Positions 45,525 to 53,676 of a stretch of DNA of 63,955 nt are shown one piece after another; position 1 is the stretch's first letter, and every line of letters starts with the position of its first letter. The DNA is from Hyphomicrobiales bacterium (GTDB lineage: Bacteria > Pseudomonadota > Alphaproteobacteria > Rhizobiales > Beijerinckiaceae), in contig JAIXTP010000001.1 of NCBI GenBank assembly GCA_027483895.1, positions 1-63,955 of the forward strand, given 5' to 3'. Made by a program: the position numbers and the translations under genes. The notes beneath the pieces were generated by a model that was not told the origin of the DNA, searched no databases, and worked only from the letters and a program-made list of their open reading frames with translations.

Positions 45525-45958
45525 GGACGAAACCTCCGTGTTGCGCCGCAGAAGCTAGGGCCGGGCCCGATTCCCGGCAATGCCGCGCGGGGGCGGACTT
45601 CCGGCATTCGAACGGCACGCGTCACGCTCCGTTCACCGCGCCGACGGTGATGGGCGCCTTGCAGGGCCGAAACATCGAATGCGACCCGTTTCCGCAGGAT
45701 CTCGGCAAATTTCCGAGGCGCATGACCTTGGGCGTGACACGCGGAGATCCCGCCATGCCGAAACCCTCCCCCCGGCGTCCGCCGCGGCCGCGGCCGCCAC
45801 CGGCCCGAAATCGTCAACGGGCGGCAAAGAACGTTTCCGCAGCGAAAGCCCCGCGCCCGTTCCCGGCGCGGCCGCCCGCACTGTTAACCCTTTCTCAATC
45901 AACGGATTGCATCGCGCGCCGGCAGGCTCTTAACGTCTTCTTAACCAAGGACGTGGGT
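45525..45958. other. Divergent intergenic region NnrU / BTLCP peptidase
   Basis: 434 bases without a credible gene; the reading frames here are Arg/Pro-rich and lack ribosome sites. It contains an AAATTT-centred dyad CTCGG-N7-CCGAG (45701-45717), a lone TTAACC half-site (45884-45889), and the CtrA box at 45930-45945. Confidence 0.65.
45930..45945 (+). promoter_or_regulatory. CtrA-binding site (TTAA-N7-TTAAC)
   Basis: TTAA-CGTCTTC-TTAAC matches the full alphaproteobacterial cell-cycle regulator consensus. It ends 13 nt before the GTG start of the BTLCP peptidase, so bound CtrA would sit at or after the transcription start and could repress, or act on a promoter just upstream. A TTAACC half-site lies 41 bp upstream. 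Confidence 0.7.
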
Positions 45959-46612
45959 GTGGATCCGATGCGTGGGCTGATCGGGGGCTTGGCGGCTCTG
46001 AGCTTGATCGCGAGTGCGACTTTCGCGTTTTCGCGCGAACGCGTCGCGTCGATCGCTCCCTTGCCGCGCCCGGCCACGGCCTCGCTGCCGACCGGCCTGG
46101 CCAATGCGCCGATCGGCTGGACGCAGTTCTGCGGCACCTATGTCGCCGAATGCGAGGTCGAGCCGCTCGCGCCCGAACGCGTCGTCCTCACCCGCGCCTC
46201 GTGGACGGTGATCTCCCGGATCAACAAGACCGTGAACGACACGATCGAACAGGTCGAGGACCTCGACCATTTCGGCGTCGTCGAGCTGTGGACTTATCCG
46301 GACGACGGCAAGGGGGACTGCGAGGACCTCGTCCTCCTGAAGCGCCGGCAGTTGATGCAAGCGGGAATGCCGCGTCAGGCGCTCCTGATCACGGTCGTGC
46401 GCGACGAACAGGGCGCGGGCCACGCCGTCCTAACGGTACGCACCGACCGGGGCGACTACATCCTCGACAACAAGACCGACAAGATCCTCGACTGGCGCGC
46501 GACGGGCTATGCCTTCGTCAAGCGGCAGTCGCAGGAAAACCCGAATGTCTGGGTCGCCATCGGCGAGCCGGGATCGGGCGTCACGATCACGGCGGGCAAT
46601 CTCCCGCACTGA
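45959..46612 (+). CDS. Bacterial transglutaminase-like cysteine proteinase (BTLCP)
   Basis: 217-aa periplasmic protein with an N-terminal signal (about residues 5-25). The Cys-His-Asp triad is C121 (GKGDCEDLVLLKRRQL), H155 (GAGHAVLTVRT) and D170 (YILDNKT). Members include LapG-type proteases that release RTX adhesins, and other periplasmic peptidases. The GTG at 45959 has AAGGA 8 nt upstream; a GTG at 45953 and an ATG at 45968 are alternatives. The upstream CtrA box suggests cell-cycle control. Confidence 0.9.
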   Translation: MDPMRGLIGGLAALSLIASATFAFSRERVASIAPLPRPATASLPTGLANAPIGWTQFCGTYVAECEVEPLAPERVVLTRASWTVISRINKTVNDTIEQVEDLDHFGVVELWTYPDDGKGDCEDLVLLKRRQLMQAGMPRQALLITVVRDEQGAGHAVLTVRTDRGDYILDNKTDKILDWRATGYAFVKRQSQENPNVWVAIGEPGSGVTITAGNLPH

Positions 46613-46621
46613 TCCGGGGGG

Positions 46622-47152
46622 TCAGTCGATCCGGACGAGCCCCTTCGCGAAGCGCTCGAAATTCCTGACATAGCCCGCCGCCGAGGCGCGCAGCCGTGCC
46701 GCCGAGGCTTCGTCGAGCGTCCGCACCGCCTTTGCCGGCGCGCCGACGATCAGCGAATTGTCCGGAAACTCCTTGCCCTCGGTCACCAGCGCATTGGCGC
46801 CGACGAGGCAGTTCTTCCCGATCTTCGCGCCGTTGAGCACGGTCGCCCCCATTCCGACGAGCGAGTTCTCGCCGATCGTGCAGCCGTGAAGGATGGCGTG
46901 GTGACCGATCGTGCAGTTCGCGCCGATCGTCATGGGGAAGCCCATGTCCGTATGGAGCATGGCGCCTTCCTGAATGTTCGTTCCTGCGCCCACGTCGATC
47001 AGCTCGTTGTCGCCGCGCAGCACCGCGCCGAACCAGATGCCGACGCCCTCGCCCAGGCGGACGGATCCCATCACATGCGCATCGGGCGCGATCCAGAAGC
47101 GACCCGGCGCGGGAAGTTCGGGCCGGCGGTCGTCGAGCGCATAGACGGGCAT
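46622..47152 (-). CDS. Gamma-class carbonic anhydrase-like hexapeptide protein
   Basis: 176-aa left-handed beta-helix protein of the gamma-CA/YrdA type. Candidate zinc histidines are in GAMLHTD and IGHHAILHGC; hexapeptide repeats run from IAPDAHVMGSV to NSLIVGAPAK. Ribosome site GAGGAG. Some members hydrate CO2, others have no activity. Near, but not clearly in one operon with, the mla genes (103-bp gap to the unknown exported protein). Confidence 0.92.
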   Translation of the reverse strand: MPVYALDDRRPELPAPGRFWIAPDAHVMGSVRLGEGVGIWFGAVLRGDNELIDVGAGTNIQEGAMLHTDMGFPMTIGANCTIGHHAILHGCTIGENSLVGMGATVLNGAKIGKNCLVGANALVTEGKEFPDNSLIVGAPAKAVRTLDEASAARLRASAAGYVRNFERFAKGLVRID

Positions 47153-47255
47153 CGGAATCTCCTCGAAATCCGCGGAAAGGAGACGCCGCCGGTGTCCTGC
47201 GGTCAACCCCCGGTCGGTGCGGGTCGCATCCGCCCGAGGCGCGGTGCGTGCGACC

Positions 47256-48584
47256 TCAGCGCTCCGGAATCGGAGGAAGCGGCGGAACGGCGGGCAGATC
47301 GACCGGCGGCTCGGCCGAAGCATCCGGCCCCGTGCCGCGGAGCGAGATTTCCTCGACGGTCCAGCCTCGCTGTTCGAGCTGGTAGCGGGCCTGTTCGCCG
47401 GGCGTGCCCGCGAGGATCACGTGCTTCGTCGCGTCGGGAACGTTCTGCACGACGTAGCGATGCACGTCTTCGGCGGCCTTGGCATTGTCCTTGGTCCAGA
47501 GGAACTCGTCAGCGGGGACGAAGGCCAACACCTCGTTCCGCGCCGTCCGGATGAGCGTGATGCCGGGCGCCGCGAGGAACTCGATGGGACGAGCAGCCCG
47601 GCCGGAGCGGCTCGCCATCATGTCGGCCTGCAGGCGCAGCAGATAGGCGGAGGATCGCGTTTCGGCGCGCGCGGCCTTGTAGACGAACAGATCGGTGTTG
47701 CCCGCGTCTAGCCGTTCCAGCGCCGCCGCGATCACGTAAAGATCCGTCGGCGTGTAATTCCGGTTCGCGGTCAGGGACTCGGCGATCTCGGGCGCGACGC
47801 CCTGCTCCTTCATCTTTTCGCGTGCATCGCGCAGCAGCTGTCCCGCGGTCTTTTCCCGCAGCGCGTCCTTGACGGATTTCGAGGCGGTTACGCCCGAGAA
47901 CGACAAGGCCATGGTGCCCGGCACCGCGAGCTTCATGGCCGCGCCGACCGTCATGGAGCCCAGCGCCGATCCGCTCGCCAGATGGCTCAGGCGCTCGGCC
48001 AGCGGCGGAAAGTCGGTGTGCGGATCGACGTCGAGTTCCGCGGCGATCCGGCGTCGGGCGGAATCGACGCCGAACACGCCGCCCGCGAAACTTTCGTTGC
48101 TGGCGCCCTTCTCGCCCGAGGTCGAGAGGCGGTCGAACATCTGGCCGATGCCGCCGAACGTCCCCTTGAGCGTCTCGACCGGGCTCGTCAGCAACTCCCC
48201 GCCGAAGATCAGCGGGGCGGCGACGGATTGGCCGAGCGAGGTGATCGCCTTTTCACCGAAGGAGGTCTCTTCGAGCTTCGCCAGCACATCCAGCTCGCGC
48301 AGCCGGACTTCGAGCAGGGCATCGCTCGTGACGGTGAAGTCGCCGTAATTCGTCTTCAGCCGCCAGATGCGGTTTCGCCCGTTGCTGCCCACTTCCGGCA
48401 GCACGCGGTAATTCGAGCCTTTGACCCGCTCGCCGAGGATGTCCTGCGCCTTGAGTTGATCGACGCCGCGCGATTGGGCCGAACAGGCGCCCGCACCCGC
48501 GAGAAAGGCGAGGGTCGCGCAGACGCGGACCAAGGACGACCGCGCGGCGCGGCCGAGAATGCCCGGGCCGCTATTCGGCCGCAC
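47256..48584 (-). CDS. Exported protein of unknown function, last gene of the mla operon
   Basis: I do not recognise a family. 442 aa from a GTG at 48582-48584 that has CGGAGG 9 nt upstream and overlaps the mlaB stop; the longer frame to 48659 would intrude 89 nt into mlaB. The N-terminus is basic and then hydrophobic (VRVCATLAFLAGAGACSAQ), a signal peptide with a weak lipobox. The mature part has a short N-terminal globular region, a hydrophobic stretch around residues 205-235 (ASGSALGSMTVGAAMKLAVPG) and an alpha-rich C-terminal half with YTPTDLYVIAAALERL. The end is Pro-rich. Overlap with mlaB implies coupled translation. Confidence 0.82.
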   Translation of the reverse strand: MRPNSGPGILGRAARSSLVRVCATLAFLAGAGACSAQSRGVDQLKAQDILGERVKGSNYRVLPEVGSNGRNRIWRLKTNYGDFTVTSDALLEVRLRELDVLAKLEETSFGEKAITSLGQSVAAPLIFGGELLTSPVETLKGTFGGIGQMFDRLSTSGEKGASNESFAGGVFGVDSARRRIAAELDVDPHTDFPPLAERLSHLASGSALGSMTVGAAMKLAVPGTMALSFSGVTASKSVKDALREKTAGQLLRDAREKMKEQGVAPEIAESLTANRNYTPTDLYVIAAALERLDAGNTDLFVYKAARAETRSSAYLLRLQADMMASRSGRAARPIEFLAAPGITLIRTARNEVLAFVPADEFLWTKDNAKAAEDVHRYVVQNVPDATKHVILAGTPGEQARYQLEQRGWTVEEISLRGTGPDASAEPPVDLPAVPPLPPIPER

Positions 48585-48885
48585 GGCGGGCCGCCTCCGG
48601 GGAGAAGACGGTCTCGAGCTCGTAGACGGCGGCGATGCGCCGGATCGAGTCCGGGACATGCTCGAAAGTGACGCTGCCCCCGAGAGCGCGTGTCCGGCGA
48701 TCGATCTCGATGAACAGCGCGAGCGCGGAGGAGTCCGCCTCTCCCGCGCGGGACAGGTCCACGACGACCGGGAGACGCGGCGGAATGCCGTCGAGCGTCT
48801 GCACCACCTGCGGAACGGTGGCGTAGGTCAGCGGCCCCGAGAGAGCGAGGCGTGCGCCCTCAGGCCTGACCGACAGCTCGGTCAT
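48571..48885 (-). CDS. mlaB: MlaB-like STAS-domain protein
   Basis: 104-aa single STAS domain (VVVDLSRAGEADSSALALFIEI carries the usual D-x-S motif with the conserved Ser/Thr). In the Mla system MlaB binds the ATPase MlaF and is needed for a stable transporter. It starts by ATGA overlap after mlaC. Confidence 0.88.
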   Translation of the reverse strand: MTELSVRPEGARLALSGPLTYATVPQVVQTLDGIPPRLPVVVDLSRAGEADSSALALFIEIDRRTRALGGSVTFEHVPDSIRRIAAVYELETVFSPEAARRAAE

Positions 48886-49490
48886 CTGCCGTTCTTCCGC
48901 TGCAGGGCCGCGATGAGCCCGTCGACGCCGCCGTTGGCGACCAGCTGGGTGAACTCGTCGCGATAGGCGGAGACGAGGCTCACGCCTTCCACGGTCACGT
49001 CATAGACCTTCCAGCCGCCGCCCGCCGCGTAGAGATTGTAGTCGATCGCCACCGGCGAGCGTCCGCCCACCATCTGCGTCCGCACGGTCACGTCCGAGTC
49101 CGAACCGTTCGATCGGGTGCCCTTCACCTCCACGGTCGCCTCGTTCAGCGTCGACAAGGCGTTCGAATAGGTGCGGACGAGAAGCCGGCTGAACTCGTCG
49201 ACGATGCGGCGCTTCTGGCCGGCATCGGCCTTGGCCCAATTCCGGCCCATCGCGATCTGGGTGATGCGGTCGAAATCGAAGCGCGGCACGAGGCTGCGCG
49301 TGACGATCTCGTTGTAGCGCGCGGCATCCGCCGTGCCCGCGGGCGACTTGCGGACGGATTCGGTGACTTCAGCCGCGAGCTTGCGCACGAGCTGCTCGGG
49401 CGCCGATTGCGCGAAGGCGGGAAGCGCTGCCGCGCAGAGCGCCAAAGCCAGAGCGAGCCGCACGACCGCGGCCGAGATTGCATTCGTCAT
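48882..49490 (-). CDS. mlaC: Periplasmic phospholipid-binding protein MlaC
   Basis: 202 aa with a signal peptide (LALALALCAAALPAFAQS). The MlaC/Ttg2D fold is shown by LVPRFDFDRITQIAMGRNW, KRRIVDEFSRLLVRTYSNAL and GGGWKVYDVTVEGVSLVSAYRDEF. It ferries phospholipid between the MlaA outer-membrane site and the MlaFEDB complex. 22 bp after mlaA. Confidence 0.94.
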   Translation of the reverse strand: MTNAISAAVVRLALALALCAAALPAFAQSAPEQLVRKLAAEVTESVRKSPAGTADAARYNEIVTRSLVPRFDFDRITQIAMGRNWAKADAGQKRRIVDEFSRLLVRTYSNALSTLNEATVEVKGTRSNGSDSDVTVRTQMVGGRSPVAIDYNLYAAGGGWKVYDVTVEGVSLVSAYRDEFTQLVANGGVDGLIAALQRKNGR

Positions 49491-49512
49491 GTCGACTCCG
49501 ATCGCGTCCGGC

Positions 49513-50271
49513 TCAACGGCCGGGAGACTGGCTGCCCGGCTCCAGCGCATCGCGCACCAGAGCTTCGCGCCGCATCAGATAGGAACTCCTGACGAAGCCG
49601 TAACGATCGAAGCTGGCCTGCTCGAGCAGACCCTCGGTACGCAGGCTGCGGGCCCGCAGCGAAACGACGTTCACGCCCAGAAGCGACCACTCCCATGCGG
49701 GCGGCAGATACATGCGGGGATCGGAGACGATGCGCACGCCGCGGCCCACCGCGTCGCGCGCGGTCGAGGGGCCCAGCACCGGAAGCACGATATAAGGCCC
49801 CGGGGAGACGCCCCACACGCCGAAGGTCTGGCCGAAATCCTCTTCCGACTTCTCGAGCCCGATGCGGGAGCCGACGTCGAAGATGCCGCCGATCCCGAGC
49901 GTGGTATTGACGAGAACGCGGCCGAAATCCTTGCCGGCGCGCTCGGGCTTGCCCTGCAGGATGTTGTTCACGCCGGTATAGACGTCGTCGAGATTGCCGA
50001 AGACGTTCGAAACGCCGTCCTGCACGGGGGTCGGCAGGATCGTCGAATAGATCGTAGCGACCGGCTTCAGGAGCAGCTTGTCCAGAAGATCGTTGAACTC
50101 GAAGATCGCGCGGTTCAGCGGCTCCAGCGGATCGTCGGCGACCTGCTGCTGGGCGGGAGGCGGCGGCAGCGGAACGGGTTTCGCCTTCGGCTTGGCCGCA
50201 AAGGCCGGCGTGCCGACGAGGGCCGACGCGAGAAACGCGATCGCGGCGAGCTTGGCGGACGAGAACTTCAT
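49513..50271 (-). CDS. mlaA: Outer-membrane phospholipid-removal protein MlaA (VacJ)
   Basis: 252 aa. N-terminal signal (AAIAFLASALVGTPAFA); no lipobox Cys is visible, unlike E. coli MlaA, which is a lipoprotein. Family motifs: DPLEPLNRAIFEFNDLLDK, NVFGNLDDVYTGVNNILQGK, FGRVLVNTTLGIGGIFDV, GQTFGVWGVSPGPYIVLPVLGPS. It lies inside the mla operon rather than at a separate locus, coupled to mlaD by ATGA overlap. Confidence 0.94.
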   Translation of the reverse strand: MKFSSAKLAAIAFLASALVGTPAFAAKPKAKPVPLPPPPAQQQVADDPLEPLNRAIFEFNDLLDKLLLKPVATIYSTILPTPVQDGVSNVFGNLDDVYTGVNNILQGKPERAGKDFGRVLVNTTLGIGGIFDVGSRIGLEKSEEDFGQTFGVWGVSPGPYIVLPVLGPSTARDAVGRGVRIVSDPRMYLPPAWEWSLLGVNVVSLRARSLRTEGLLEQASFDRYGFVRSSYLMRREALVRDALEPGSQSPGR

Positions 50272-50750
50272 TTCGATGCACCACCCGGCGTTTCGGACGC
50301 CTTGTTGAACAGGAACTGTCCGATGAGTTTTTCGAGGATCATCGCGGATTGCGTCTTCGCGATACGATCGCCCGACCCAAGATAGGCCGAATCTCCGCCC
50401 GCTTCCAAGCTCACATACTGCTCGCCGAGCAGTCCCGAGGTCAGAATCGAGGCGATCGTGTCTTTCGTGAAACGGTGCGCGGGGAAGATCCGCAGCGCGA
50501 CCCGCGCCTCGTAGGTCTCAGGATCGAGCCCGATGGTTTCGACGCGGCCGACGACGACGCCCGCGCTCTTCACCGGCGCCCGGGGCTTGAGACCGCCGAT
50601 ATTGTCGAAATTCGCCTCGAGGCGGTAGCCGCCCTCGGTGTCGAAGCTCGCGAGATTGCCGACCTTCAGCGCGAGCACGACGACGGCGATGATGCCGGCC
50701 GCGACGAAAAGCCCGACGACGATGTCGATTTTCGACCTGTTCACGCTCAC
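50268..50750 (-). CDS. mlaD: MCE-domain protein MlaD
   Basis: 160 aa: one N-terminal membrane helix (IDIVVGLFVAAGIIAVVVLAL) and one MCE domain (YRLEANFDNIGGLKPRAPVKSAGVVVGRVETIGLD ... LLGEQYVSLEAGG), which forms the hexameric periplasmic ring of the transporter. The GTG start overlaps the mlaE stop (GTGA). Confidence 0.95.
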   Translation of the reverse strand: MSVNRSKIDIVVGLFVAAGIIAVVVLALKVGNLASFDTEGGYRLEANFDNIGGLKPRAPVKSAGVVVGRVETIGLDPETYEARVALRIFPAHRFTKDTIASILTSGLLGEQYVSLEAGGDSAYLGSGDRIAKTQSAMILEKLIGQFLFNKASETPGGASK

Positions 50751-51538
50751 CCCCGAAACATCCAAGCCGTCATGATGAAGTCCAGGAACAGGACCGTCAG
50801 AGAAGACACGACCACCGTCCGCGTGGTGGCCGAAGACACGCCGCGGGCCGTCGGCACCGCGTGGAAACCTTCGAACACGGCGATGAAGCCCGCCGCCACC
50901 CCGAAGACCAGACTTTTGAACAGCCCGTTCAGGATGTCGTGGCGCACGTCCACCGCCGCCTGCATCTGGGACCAGAACGCCCCGTCGTCGATCCCGATCA
51001 GCCTGACGCCGATGAGCCACGCGCCGACGATGCCCATCACGGAGAACATCGCCGAGAGCAGCGGCATCGAGAAGACAGCGCCGTAGAAACGCGGACCGAC
51101 GACACGCGCCACGGGATCCACCGCCATCATCTCCATCGCGGAGATCTGATCGGTCGCGCGCATCAGCCCGATCTCGGCCGCGATCGCGGAGCCCGCGCGC
51201 CCGGCGAAGAGCAGCGCCGTCACCACGGGGCCGAGCTCGCGCATCAGCGAGAGCGCGACGAGGACGCCGAGCGACTCGGACGCGCCGAAACGCTGCAGCA
51301 CCTCGTAGCCCTGCACCGCGAGCACCATGCCCACGAAGATGCCCGACACGACGATGATGAGCACCGATCGCACGCCCGAGGACAGCATCTCGACCGTGAC
51401 GAGCCGGAAGCGGCGGAGAACCGCCGCCGACGCCCCGAGAACCCGCAGGAAGAAGAGCGCGGCCCGACCGAGCCGGCCGATACCGTCGATCGCGAAGGCC
51501 CCGAGATCGGCGAAGGCGTCAAGAGCGAGGCGCTGCAC
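50747..51538 (-). CDS. mlaE: Phospholipid ABC transporter permease MlaE
   Basis: 263 aa, integral inner-membrane permease. Core motifs: FVGMVLAVQGYEVLQRFGA, RELGPVVTALLFAGRAGSAIAAEIGLMRATDQISAMEMMAVDP (coupling helix region) and FKSLVFGVAAGFIAVFEGF. The GTG at 51538, with GAGGA 9 nt upstream, overlaps mlaF by 20 nt; a longer frame to 51631 is less likely. Confidence 0.94.
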   Translation of the reverse strand: MQRLALDAFADLGAFAIDGIGRLGRAALFFLRVLGASAAVLRRFRLVTVEMLSSGVRSVLIIVVSGIFVGMVLAVQGYEVLQRFGASESLGVLVALSLMRELGPVVTALLFAGRAGSAIAAEIGLMRATDQISAMEMMAVDPVARVVGPRFYGAVFSMPLLSAMFSVMGIVGAWLIGVRLIGIDDGAFWSQMQAAVDVRHDILNGLFKSLVFGVAAGFIAVFEGFHAVPTARGVSSATTRTVVVSSLTVLFLDFIMTAWMFRG

Positions 51539-52340
51539 GATACAGATCCTCGACCAAAGGGGGAGCGGGATAGTGGAAGGGCACCGGCCCTTCGAAGGCG
51601 CCGTCGACGAACTGCCGCACGAAGGGATCATCGGTGCTGCGCAGCTCGGCGGGCGTCAGATCGGCATAGACGCGCTTTTCGGCGAGCAGGATCACTCGGT
51701 CGGCGATGAGCAGCGACTCGTTGAGATCATGCGTGACCACGATCGAGGTCATGCCGAACGCGTCGTTGATGCGCCGGATCAACCGGCCGATCATGCCGAC
51801 GGAGATCGGGTCGAGACCCGTGAAGGGCTCGTCGTACATCATCAGCATCGGATCGAGCGCGATGGCGCGGGCGAGCGCCACGCGCCGCGCCATGCCTCCC
51901 GAAAGCTCGGACGGCATCACCTCGGCGGCCCCGCGCAGGCCGACGGTCTGCAGCTTCATCAGCACGAGCGTGCGGATCAGCGCCTCGGGCAGCGCGGTGT
52001 TCTCGCGATAGGGAAAGGCCACGTTCTCGAACACCGAAAGATCGGTGAACAGCGCGCCCTGCTGGAACAGCATGCCCATCCGCCGGCGAAGAGCGTACAG
52101 GCCCTTGCGGTCCAGCTCGCCCACATTCACGCCCGCGACGCGGACGCTTCCCTTCTGCGCGCGGATCTGCCCGCCGATCAGACGCAGAAGGGTCGTCTTG
52201 CCGACGCCCGAAGACCCGATCAGCGCGACCACCTGCCCGCGACGGATCGACAGATCGACGCCGTCGAAGATCGTCCGCGAGCCGTGGCCGAAGCGAACGC
52301 CCTTCAGGTCGATCAACGGTTCCGTGGCGGAGGCGGGCAT
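51519..52340 (-). CDS. mlaF: Phospholipid ABC transporter ATPase MlaF
   Basis: 273 aa. Walker A GSSGVGKTTLLRLIGG, signature SELSGGMARRVALARA, Walker B LMMYDEPFTGLD, switch His in VVTHDLNES. First gene of the mlaF-E-D-A-C-B series on the minus strand. The 131-bp gap upstream to DUF3126 probably holds the promoter. Confidence 0.95.
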   Translation of the reverse strand: MPASATEPLIDLKGVRFGHGSRTIFDGVDLSIRRGQVVALIGSSGVGKTTLLRLIGGQIRAQKGSVRVAGVNVGELDRKGLYALRRRMGMLFQQGALFTDLSVFENVAFPYRENTALPEALIRTLVLMKLQTVGLRGAAEVMPSELSGGMARRVALARAIALDPMLMMYDEPFTGLDPISVGMIGRLIRRINDAFGMTSIVVTHDLNESLLIADRVILLAEKRVYADLTPAELRSTDDPFVRQFVDGAFEGPVPFHYPAPPLVEDLYRAAPRS

Positions 52341-52471
52341 GGGATCCGGCGGGATGAAAGGAAAAAGAACGAGGCCTTCCGGCAGTCGAAAGGCGCCCGA
52401 TCATCTTATGCTTGCGGCTTCGGGAAACAACCTCCGCACCGCCCTTCGGTGGTGCGGTGCGGCGACGACGA

Positions 52472-52684
52472 TCAGTCGCGGAGATCGTCTTCCAGAATCG
52501 ACATCGTGAAGACGAAGGAACGGTCGCCGTCTTCGTCATCGAGCGAGATGATGCCGACGAATTCGTCACCGACCATCACTTCGGCGGAATCGGTCTTGCG
52601 GGGGCGCGCGACGACCTTGATCGAGGCGTTGCCGTAGAGGCGCCGGAGATAGTCCTGCAGCTTCTGAAGATCGGTCTTGTCCAT
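52472..52684 (-). CDS. DUF3126 family protein
   Basis: 70-aa soluble protein; LQKLQDYLRRLYGNASIKVVARPRKTDSAEVMVGDEFVGIISLDDEDGDRSF is the whole domain of this alphaproteobacterial family of unknown function. It follows cysE in the same orientation by 92 bp, a conserved pairing. Confidence 0.9.
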   Translation of the reverse strand: MDKTDLQKLQDYLRRLYGNASIKVVARPRKTDSAEVMVGDEFVGIISLDDEDGDRSFVFTMSILEDDLRD

Positions 52685-52776
52685 GATATCCGTTCCGCGT
52701 TCGCGGTTTCAGGGGTTCGGACGACGGGCGAGGGGCGGGATTGCCATGACGCGTCGGGCGCCGCAAGCGCGAAAGC

Positions 52777-53640
52777 TCAACCGGCATCCATTTCGGCGAG
52801 GATCTGGTCCATGCTGCGCGCCGGTTCGGCGCAGCCCGCCTCCCCCACCACCCGGGCCGGCACGCCGGCGACCGTCGTGTTGCGCGGCACCGCATGCAGC
52901 ACGACCGAACCGGCGGCCACGCGCGCACATTGCCCCACTTCGATATTGCCGAGGATCTTGGCGCCCGCCCCGATCAGCACGCCGCGGCGGATCTTGGGGT
53001 GGCGGTCGCCCCGCTCCTTGCCGGTGCCGCCGAGCGTCACGTCCTGCAGGATCGACACGTCGTCCTCGATCACCGCCGTCGCGCCGACGACGAGACCGGT
53101 CGCATGGTCGAGGAACACGCCCCGGCCGATCCGTGCCGCCGGATTGATGTCGGTCTGGAAGATCTCGGAGGAACGGCTCTGGAGATAGAGCGCGAGATCG
53201 CGGCGCCCGCGGTTCCACAACGCATGCGCCAGCCTATGGGTCTGCAGCGCGTGAAAGCCCTTGAAATAGAGCAGCGGCTCGATGACCCGATGGACGGCCG
53301 GATCGCGGTCTACGACCGCCAGAAGATCCGTCCGGATCGCTTCGACGAGGTCGGGCTCGGATTCGAGCACGCTTTCGAACACGTCCGTGATCGTCGCGCG
53401 CGGGACCGAAGGATGATCGAGGCGGCATGCGATTCGACGGACGACGGCGGCGGCGAAGGAGCCCACGTCGAGCACCGCCTCGCGCATGAATTCGGCGATG
53501 ACGGCATCATCCTCGGCGGCCTCGGCGGCCTCGCGCCGGATGCGTCCCCACAGCGGATCGAGCACGGCGGGGCCGGACTCGGCGACGTCTTCGGATGCGC
53601 GTCGGACGTTCATGCGGGCGGCCTCCGATGACGGGTTCAT
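52777..53640 (-). CDS. cysE: Serine O-acetyltransferase
   Basis: Acetyl-CoA + L-serine to O-acetylserine, first step of cysteine synthesis. 287 aa: helical N-terminal domain, then left-handed beta-helix with the active-site FLDHATGLVVGATAVIEDDVSILQDVTLGGTGKERGDRHPKI segment, followed by hexapeptide repeats. An alternative start lies at 53613 (MNVRR). Confidence 0.96.
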   Translation of the reverse strand: MNPSSEAARMNVRRASEDVAESGPAVLDPLWGRIRREAAEAAEDDAVIAEFMREAVLDVGSFAAAVVRRIACRLDHPSVPRATITDVFESVLESEPDLVEAIRTDLLAVVDRDPAVHRVIEPLLYFKGFHALQTHRLAHALWNRGRRDLALYLQSRSSEIFQTDINPAARIGRGVFLDHATGLVVGATAVIEDDVSILQDVTLGGTGKERGDRHPKIRRGVLIGAGAKILGNIEVGQCARVAAGSVVLHAVPRNTTVAGVPARVVGEAGCAEPARSMDQILAEMDAG

Positions 53641-53676
53641 GCCGGAGAGGTAGGCGAAGGCCTGCGGCTTGCCAAG

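Noticed and set aside
45647..45958. An upstream extension of the BTLCP peptidase reading frame
   Set aside because: The extension is Arg/Pro-rich, would read through the CtrA box, and would bury the signal peptide in the middle of the protein.
48585..48659. A longer start for the unknown exported protein after mlaB
   Set aside because: It would overlap mlaB by 89 nt and place an Arg/Ser/Pro-rich segment before the signal peptide; the GTG at 48584 has a good ribosome site.
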